Of a stretch of DNA of 9,364 bases, positions 6,186 through 9,364 are shown piece by piece. The notes under the pieces are model-generated. The model was not told where the DNA came from. It made no database searches and worked only from the letters and a program-made list of their open reading frames with translations. The stretch is from Candidatus Brocadiaceae bacterium. GTDB taxonomy: Bacteria; Planctomycetota; Brocadiia; Brocadiales; Bathyanammoxibiaceae. The position numbers and the translations under genes were made by a program. The stretch covers positions 1-9,364 of the forward strand of contig JASEHG010000067.1 in NCBI GenBank assembly GCA_030018855.1. The letters are read 5' to 3'. Numbering within the stretch: the first letter of the stretch is position 1; each line of letters begins with the position of its first letter.

Positions 6186-7396
6186 GCAACAAGAAGCTAA
6201 GGATACCATTCGGAACGGTATTGATAACGGAAAAATCCAAGAAACTTGTTAACGAGGTGCTTAACTCCAACAGGGTTTCTGGTGGCAAACACGTAAGAGA
6301 ATTTGAAAAAAGATATGCACGGCTCATTGGTACCAAAGAGGCTGTAGCCGTTAGCAGTGGGACAGATGCTGATGCCCTGGCCCTGGCAGTCCTGCACGAC
6401 CTCGGTGCCAAACGTAATGATGAGATTATCGTACCATCGCTTTCCTTTGTAGCCACTGGAAATGCAGTGCTCCAAGCCGGCTTTATACCCATTTTCGTGG
6501 ACATTGATAGGTGCACCTTAAATATTGCCCCGGAGAAGATTGAGCAGGCGATTACCGAAAAGACCAGGGCGATAATGCCTGTACACCTTATGGGAAAACC
6601 CGCAGAAATGGATACCATCAATAGTATTGCAAAGAAGCATAAACTTTTTGTTATAGAGGATGCCGCTGAGGCCCACGGGGCCGTATATAAGGGCAAGAAC
6701 GTGGGCACCTTTGGTCATATGGCCGCCTTCAGTCTATACGTGGCCCACATGATTACTACTGTTGAGGGAGGGATTATCGTCACCGACAACCCCGAGTTTG
6801 CCGAAATACTAAGGTCGTTGAGGTCCCATGGAAGGGCCTGTAAATGTGAGAGCTGTGTACTAAATATTAACTCAGGCTACTGTCACAAGAGATTTCAGTA
6901 TGACGAAGATACTGATATAAGATTTGTGTTCGAACGGATAGGCTACTCATGCAAGATGAACGAGATAGAAGCCTGTATAGGTCTAGGAAACCTTGACACC
7001 TACTCTGAGATTCTTATGAAGAGAAGACACAACCTCAAATACATGACAGAGAGGTTCAGGAAATTCAGTCCGTATCTCGTAACCATTGAAGCTGGGCCAG
7101 ACGAAGAGATTGGTCCCCATGCATTTCCAATAATCCTTCAGGAGGGTGTTAATTTCACTAGAAATGATTTTAGCAACTATCTGGAAAGTAACGGCATTGA
7201 CACAAGAACACTTTTTTCCTCCATGCCGACCCAGTGTTCAGGCTTTAAGTTTCTAGGTTACAAACTGGGCGATTTCCCCAATGCGGAGTATATAGGCAAC
7301 AATGCGATTCATATCGGAATACACCAGGACATAGAAAATGAACATATGGACTATATTCTTAATATCATAGAAGGATTTATAAGGAAAAACGCTTAA
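6182..7396 (+). CDS. DegT/DnrJ/EryC1/StrS-fold PLP enzyme with His for Lys: predicted nucleotide-sugar 3-dehydratase (ColD/RfbH type)
   Basis: A 404-residue fold-type I PLP enzyme of the sugar aminotransferase family. SSGTDADAL (58-66) binds the cofactor phosphate, and IEDAAEAHGA (158-167) carries Asp160 for the pyridine nitrogen. The position of the Schiff-base Lys is His189 in SLYVAHMITTVEGG. Lys-to-His here is the known hallmark of ColD (GDP-4-keto-6-deoxymannose 3-dehydratase) and of the E1/RfbH 3-dehydrases, which remove the C3 hydroxyl rather than transaminate. A cysteine loop follows (Cys220, 222, 225, 234, then HKRF), like the iron-sulfur loop of E1. A fourth-ligand Cys equivalent to the one in the E1 DNC motif is absent (Ala162). 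The start is GTG at 6182, overlapping the previous stop by 4 bp. The placement between a 4,6-dehydratase and a fucose-synthase-like enzyme fits a 3,6-dideoxy sugar route. Confidence 0.9.
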   Translation: MSNKKLRIPFGTVLITEKSKKLVNEVLNSNRVSGGKHVREFEKRYARLIGTKEAVAVSSGTDADALALAVLHDLGAKRNDEIIVPSLSFVATGNAVLQAGFIPIFVDIDRCTLNIAPEKIEQAITEKTRAIMPVHLMGKPAEMDTINSIAKKHKLFVIEDAAEAHGAVYKGKNVGTFGHMAAFSLYVAHMITTVEGGIIVTDNPEFAEILRSLRSHGRACKCESCVLNINSGYCHKRFQYDEDTDIRFVFERIGYSCKMNEIEACIGLGNLDTYSEILMKRRHNLKYMTERFRKFSPYLVTIEAGPDEEIGPHAFPIILQEGVNFTRNDFSNYLESNGIDTRTLFSSMPTQCSGFKFLGYKLGDFPNAEYIGNNAIHIGIHQDIENEHMDYILNIIEGFIRKNA

Positions 7397-7403
7397 TGCA
7401 CAG

Positions 7404-8345
7404 ATGGAAAAAGGCGCCAAGATTTTTGTGGCTGGACACCAGGGTATAATCGGGGAGGCCCTGGTGCGTCGCCTGCGGGAAGATGGTCATACCAACCTGC
7501 TGCTAAGAACTTCCCCAGAGCTTAACCTCCTGGATCAAAAAGCTGTTTCGTACTTTTTCAGCACGTACAAGCCTGAATACGTATTTCTCGCCGCGGGGAA
7601 GGTAGGTGGGATTCTGGCAAATAGTACCTACCCGGCCGAATTCATTTACATCAACCTGCAGATACAGAACAATGTAATCCACTGTGCCTTTGAGTCGGGC
7701 GTTAAGAAACTCCTCTTTCTCGGGAGCCCATGTATGTACCCCAAATTCTGCCAGCAGCCAATGAAAGAAGAATACCTGCTAACAGGTCCCATAGAGCCTA
7801 CAAACGAGCCTTATGCTATAGCAAAAATAGCAGGCGTAAAGATGTGCCAATCTTACAACAGGCAGTACGGAACAAATTTCATGCCCGTCATACCCGCAGA
7901 TGTCTACGGAACCAACGATGATTTTAGCGATAGTGGTCATGTGGTGCCCTCTTTAATCAGAAGGTTTCATGAAGCAATGACTAATGGGAGCAATAGCATC
8001 ACGCTGTGGGGCACGGGCAAACCGAGGAGGGAATTCCTTTATGCGGACGACCTTTCCGAGGCGCTTATCTTCCTTATGGACGTGTACGATGGGAGTGAGA
8101 TTATAAATGTGGGCACTGGCTACGATACATCGGTAGCAGAACTTGCAAGGTCCATAAAAAAGATGGTAGGCTTTGATGGAAAAATCATCTACGATAAGAC
8201 TAAACCCGACGGCATGCCAAGAAGACTTCTAGACGTGAGCAGAATAACTTCTCTCGGATGGAGGCCCAAAACAGGGCTAGTAGAAGGCCTGGAGTTAACA
8301 TACGCATGGTATAAGCAATGTAAGATGTCAAATAAAGACAGTTAG
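7404..8345 (+). CDS. fcl: GDP-L-fucose synthase-like epimerase/4-reductase (ColC/Fcl type)
   Basis: A 313-residue extended SDR, the standard length for GDP-L-fucose synthase and highly typical of it. It has Rossmann motif AGHQGIIG (10-17), the AAGKVGGI segment (63-70), Ser108 and Cys110 in GSPCMYP, and EPTNEPYAIAK with Tyr137 and Lys141. The general-acid His179 (GHVVPSLIRRF) and the GTGKPRREFLYADDL segment (203-217) follow. All residues of the epimerase (Cys, His) and reductase (Ser, Tyr, Lys) sites are present. The only oddity is Pro109 in place of the usual second Ser. The family epimerises the 4-keto sugar and then reduces C4 with NADPH. Coming after the 4,6-dehydratase and the His-type PLP enzyme, it is inferred to perform the last, ColC-like step on a GDP-4-keto-3,6-dideoxyheptose. 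It starts 7 bp after the previous stop and is the last gene of the operon. Confidence 0.92.
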   Translation: MEKGAKIFVAGHQGIIGEALVRRLREDGHTNLLLRTSPELNLLDQKAVSYFFSTYKPEYVFLAAGKVGGILANSTYPAEFIYINLQIQNNVIHCAFESGVKKLLFLGSPCMYPKFCQQPMKEEYLLTGPIEPTNEPYAIAKIAGVKMCQSYNRQYGTNFMPVIPADVYGTNDDFSDSGHVVPSLIRRFHEAMTNGSNSITLWGTGKPRREFLYADDLSEALIFLMDVYDGSEIINVGTGYDTSVAELARSIKKMVGFDGKIIYDKTKPDGMPRRLLDVSRITSLGWRPKTGLVEGLELTYAWYKQCKMSNKDS

Positions 8346-8451
8346 TTGGGAAAGGGTGTTTTGATCTTGTGGGCGCAACTCCGCAGTCCTTCCTTCTTCT
8401 AAAAATTTCGGCGATACCCTAGAATTCCTGTAAAAATGGAAATGGTGTAAG

Positions 8452-8544
8452 ATACCTCCGGAAGTCTTGTAGATAAGACATCCAGCGTGTTCTACAATCC
8501 TTCTACAGCTTAGCTAAATCAGCAATGGAAAGACAAGGAGGTAT
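8452..8544. repeat. Nested inverted repeats between the operon and the tRNA genes
   Basis: ATACCTCC (8452-8459) and GGAGGTAT (8537-8544) form a perfect 8-bp outer inverted repeat. Inside it, TTGTAGA (8467-8473) and TCTACAA (8491-8497) form a perfect 7-bp inner one. TTCTACA also occurs twice in direct orientation 11 bp apart (8490-8496 and 8501-8507), so the inner arm has two possible partners. It lies 3' of both the operon and the tRNA transcript and could be a folded 3' end or a bidirectional termination region. No classical hairpin plus T-run is present on either strand. Confidence 0.35.
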
Positions 8545-8567
8545 GCTCGCAAATCCTTATATGACAA

Positions 8568-8651
8568 TGGGCGAGGTGAGACTCGAACTCACATGGGCTA
8601 TTCACCCAAGGGATTTTAAGTCCCTCGTGTCTGCCATTCCACCACTCGCCC
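8568..8651 (-). tRNA. tRNA-Leu (anticodon UAA)
   Basis: The reverse complement folds as an 84-nt class II tRNA. The 7-bp acceptor GGGCGAG pairs with CTCGCCC, discriminator A is at 8568, and the T arm is GTGAG-TTCGAGT-CTCAC. A long variable arm (GGGTGAATAGCCC) is typical of Leu. The anticodon loop CTTAAAA gives UAA at 8616-8618. The CCA tail is not encoded. It lies 16 nt downstream of tRNA-Cys in the same orientation and is probably co-transcribed with it. Confidence 0.96.
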
Positions 8652-8667
8652 CTACTCCCTAAAAAAG

Positions 8668-8739
8668 AGGCGGCTCTGGGATTCGAACCCAGGAATTACG
8701 GTTTTGCAAACCGTTGCCTTACCACTTGGCTAAGCCGCC
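8668..8739 (-). tRNA. tRNA-Cys (anticodon GCA)
   Basis: The reverse complement folds as a 72-nt tRNA. The 7-bp acceptor GGCGGCT pairs with AGCCGCC, and discriminator U (8668) is as expected for Cys. The anticodon stem is ACGGT/ACCGT around loop TTGCAAA, giving GCA at 8705-8707, and the T arm is CTGGG-TTCGAAT-CCCAG. No CCA tail is encoded. It is the first gene after the consensus - strand promoter at 8807-8834. Confidence 0.96.
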
Positions 8740-8751
8740 ACCCTTCTAAGA

Positions 8752-8780
8752 GTTCAAAGTCCAATAGTTCAAGCGTTCAA
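8752..8780. repeat. Three short GTTCAA repeats in the tRNA leader
   Basis: GTTCAA occurs at 8752-8757, 8767-8772 and 8775-8780, spaced 15 and 8 bp apart (start to start). They lie between the tRNA promoter start site and tRNA-Cys. They are short enough to be chance, but the clustering makes them a candidate protein-binding or processing region. Confidence 0.35.
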
Positions 8781-8806
8781 CGGTGGCCCCACCACTTTTA
8801 ACGCCG

Positions 8807-8834
8807 ATTATATAGGTCATGGGAAAATTGTCAA
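8807..8834 (-). promoter_or_regulatory. Consensus sigma-70 promoter for the tRNA-Cys/tRNA-Leu transcript
   Basis: Read on the - strand, a perfect TTGACA -35 (8834-8829) and a perfect TATAAT -10 (8812-8807) are separated by 16 bp. Transcription would begin near 8800, about 60 nt before tRNA-Cys, and would run through both tRNAs. A full match to consensus is what is expected for stable-RNA genes. Confidence 0.8.
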
Positions 8835-8941
8835 GGTAAGAGGTTATACCCCCCTTTTTCAACGAGGGTTACTACTACATCGGTAATACAAAACTCAACC
8901 AGGACCATTACAACATTTTCTGCACTATTTAGCGTTTTTTG

Positions 8942-8969
8942 TTGACAGGCTGGTTTTATGTGGTATACT
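8942..8969 (+). promoter_or_regulatory. Strong extended -10 sigma-70 promoter for the exported-protein gene
   Basis: A perfect TTGACA -35 (8942-8947), a 16-bp spacer and TATACT -10 (8964-8969) preceded by TGG, an extended -10 (TGn) element at 8961-8963. Transcription would start near 8976, leaving a leader of about 112 nt before ATG 9088. The strength suggests an abundantly expressed product. Confidence 0.78.
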
Positions 8970-8998
8970 TCTTTTGCAAAATCACTAAGAGTTGCCGG

Positions 8999-9009
8999 AA
9001 GGAGGTGAT
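8999..9009 (+). promoter_or_regulatory. Perfect but orphan Shine-Dalgarno sequence in the leader
   Basis: AAGGAGGTGAT matches the 16S anti-Shine-Dalgarno fully, yet no ATG, GTG or TTG lies 4-12 nt downstream. The closest ATG (9026) is 16 nt away and opens a four-codon frame ending at TGA 9038-9040. The gene proper has its own site, AGGAGG at 9071-9076, 11 nt before ATG 9088. It may be a ribosome standby or leader-peptide signal, or a remnant. Confidence 0.5.
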
Positions 9010-9087
9010 ACAAAGACAAATCAAGATGGGGCTTCGTTGAGAGAGCTTGCCTAGTACAGATTTTAGGACAAGGAGGGAGAGTAGGTC

Positions 9088-9364
9088 ATGTGCAGGAGTC
9101 TAGTCTATTTAGTAGTTGCCGCAGTAATCTTGACAGGGATGACTGCCGGCGGGAGTGGCCCTGCCACCGTCATGGCCGGGGAGGCCCACGTGGTGGCGAC
9201 CATCCAGACAGGGCCGGAGTGGGAGCCCCTGGGAAGGGGAGAGCCCCTGACGGTGCCAGAGGTGCATTACAGGGTAAAGCACAGCCCGTACAAGATGGAG
9301 CTAGTGAGGTATGGGCAGTTCATATTCAACGATGCCAGCTGGGGGTTGCAGGGGGAGTATGCCT
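9088..9364 (+). CDS. Exported protein of unknown function, 3' end beyond the window
   Basis: The frame is open from ATG 9088 to the window edge (92 codons visible). The N-terminus is a likely Sec signal peptide: short basic MCRS, then a hydrophobic stretch LVYLVVAAVILTGMTAG (residues 5-21), with possible cleavage around the AGEA segment near residue 30. The mature part seen so far is hydrophilic and rich in Trp, Glu and Tyr, with no motif I recognise. AGGAGG at 9071-9076 lies 11 nt before the start, and a strong promoter precedes it at 8942-8969. GC over 9121-9360 is 150 of 240 by hand count (about 62%), clearly above the mid-40s of the glycan genes, and it favours GGG, GTG, GCC and CTG codons. 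The gene is unrelated in content to the glycan locus and may be highly expressed or of different origin. Confidence 0.72.
   Translation, partial: MCRSLVYLVVAAVILTGMTAGGSGPATVMAGEAHVVATIQTGPEWEPLGRGEPLTVPEVHYRVKHSPYKMELVRYGQFIFNDASWGLQGEYA

Larger units (their letters stand above)
8740..9087. other. Divergent regulatory region between the tRNA genes and the exported-protein gene
   Basis: This 348-bp stretch holds no credible gene. It contains two back-to-back consensus promoters, three GTTCAA copies (8752, 8767, 8775) in the tRNA leader, and a GGTGG/CCACC mini-palindrome at 8782-8793. It also contains a leader of about 110 nt with two Shine-Dalgarno-like motifs before ATG 9088. A 62-codon frame on the - strand across it has no family resemblance, and both promoters run through it. 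Confidence 0.75.

Noticed and set aside
6160..6708. A 182-codon open frame on the - strand, the longest antisense frame in the window
   Set aside because: It lies wholly opposite the end of the 4,6-dehydratase and the start of the PLP enzyme, both clear family members, and its translation is low-complexity Ser/Ala-rich with no motif.
6182..7396. Reading the DegT-fold protein as an ordinary sugar aminotransferase
   Set aside because: The Schiff-base Lys is His189, which is characteristic of the 3-dehydratase branch and incompatible with normal transamination.
8543..8662. A 39-codon + strand frame with GGAGG just before its ATG
   Set aside because: It runs straight through tRNA-Leu in antisense, and the Shine-Dalgarno is only about one base from the ATG, too close to work.
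8568..8739. tRNA genes as a possible attachment site of an integrated element
   Set aside because: I saw no integrase, no duplicated tRNA 3' end and no direct repeat flanking the glycan locus inside the window.
8831..9019. A 62-codon frame on the - strand
   Set aside because: It covers both consensus promoters and has no family resemblance or ribosome site.

Overview
The window is bacterial chromosomal DNA dominated by a nucleotide-sugar and glycan biosynthesis locus on the + strand (1-8345). It is followed by two tRNA genes on the - strand (8568-8739) and the start of an unrelated secreted-protein gene on the + strand (9088 to the window edge). The genes are tightly packed and the promoters look like sigma-70 promoters. 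GC is moderate (roughly the mid-40s percent) in the glycan locus. Neither tRNA encodes its CCA tail, and several genes lack an obvious Shine-Dalgarno sequence. This argues against an enterobacterium and would fit many environmental Gram-negative lineages; I cannot name the taxon with confidence.

Region 1 (4-1506) holds a short-chain dehydrogenase/reductase in which the usual catalytic Tyr is Phe, then a family-2 glycosyltransferase. The glycosyltransferase appears to start at an ATT codon behind a good Shine-Dalgarno sequence. Region 2 (1557-8345) has a plausible promoter and seven tightly spaced or overlapping genes. In order they are: a GDP-fucose-synthase-like epimerase/reductase with a degraded active site, an HddA-type heptose-7-phosphate kinase, an HddC-type heptose-1-phosphate guanylyltransferase, a TIM-barrel sugar isomerase/epimerase-like protein, a GDP-mannose-4,6-dehydratase-like enzyme, a DegT-fold PLP enzyme with His in place of the catalytic Lys, and a well-conserved GDP-fucose-synthase-like epimerase/reductase.

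Read as a pathway, the order makes sense. Heptose 7-phosphate is phosphorylated at C1 (HddA) and activated to GDP-heptose (HddC). It is then dehydrated to the 4-keto-6-deoxy sugar, deoxygenated at C3 by the His-type PLP enzyme, and finally epimerised and reduced at C4. This matches colitose synthesis (Gmd, ColD, ColC) applied to a GDP-heptose, so I predict a GDP-3,6-dideoxyheptose for a surface glycan. The PLP enzyme also carries an E1/RfbH-like cysteine loop, so it mixes features of the two known 3-dehydratase types. No sedoheptulose-7-phosphate isomerase (GmhA) or heptose bisphosphate phosphatase (GmhB) is in the window.

Region 3 (8346-9364) contains an intergenic stretch with nested inverted repeats, tRNA-Leu(UAA) and tRNA-Cys(GCA) under a consensus promoter, and a second consensus promoter facing away from it. 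That second promoter drives a GC-rich gene for an exported protein of unknown function, cut by the window end. Its leader of about 110 nt contains a perfect but orphan Shine-Dalgarno sequence. I saw no CRISPR array, insertion sequence, integrase or rRNA.
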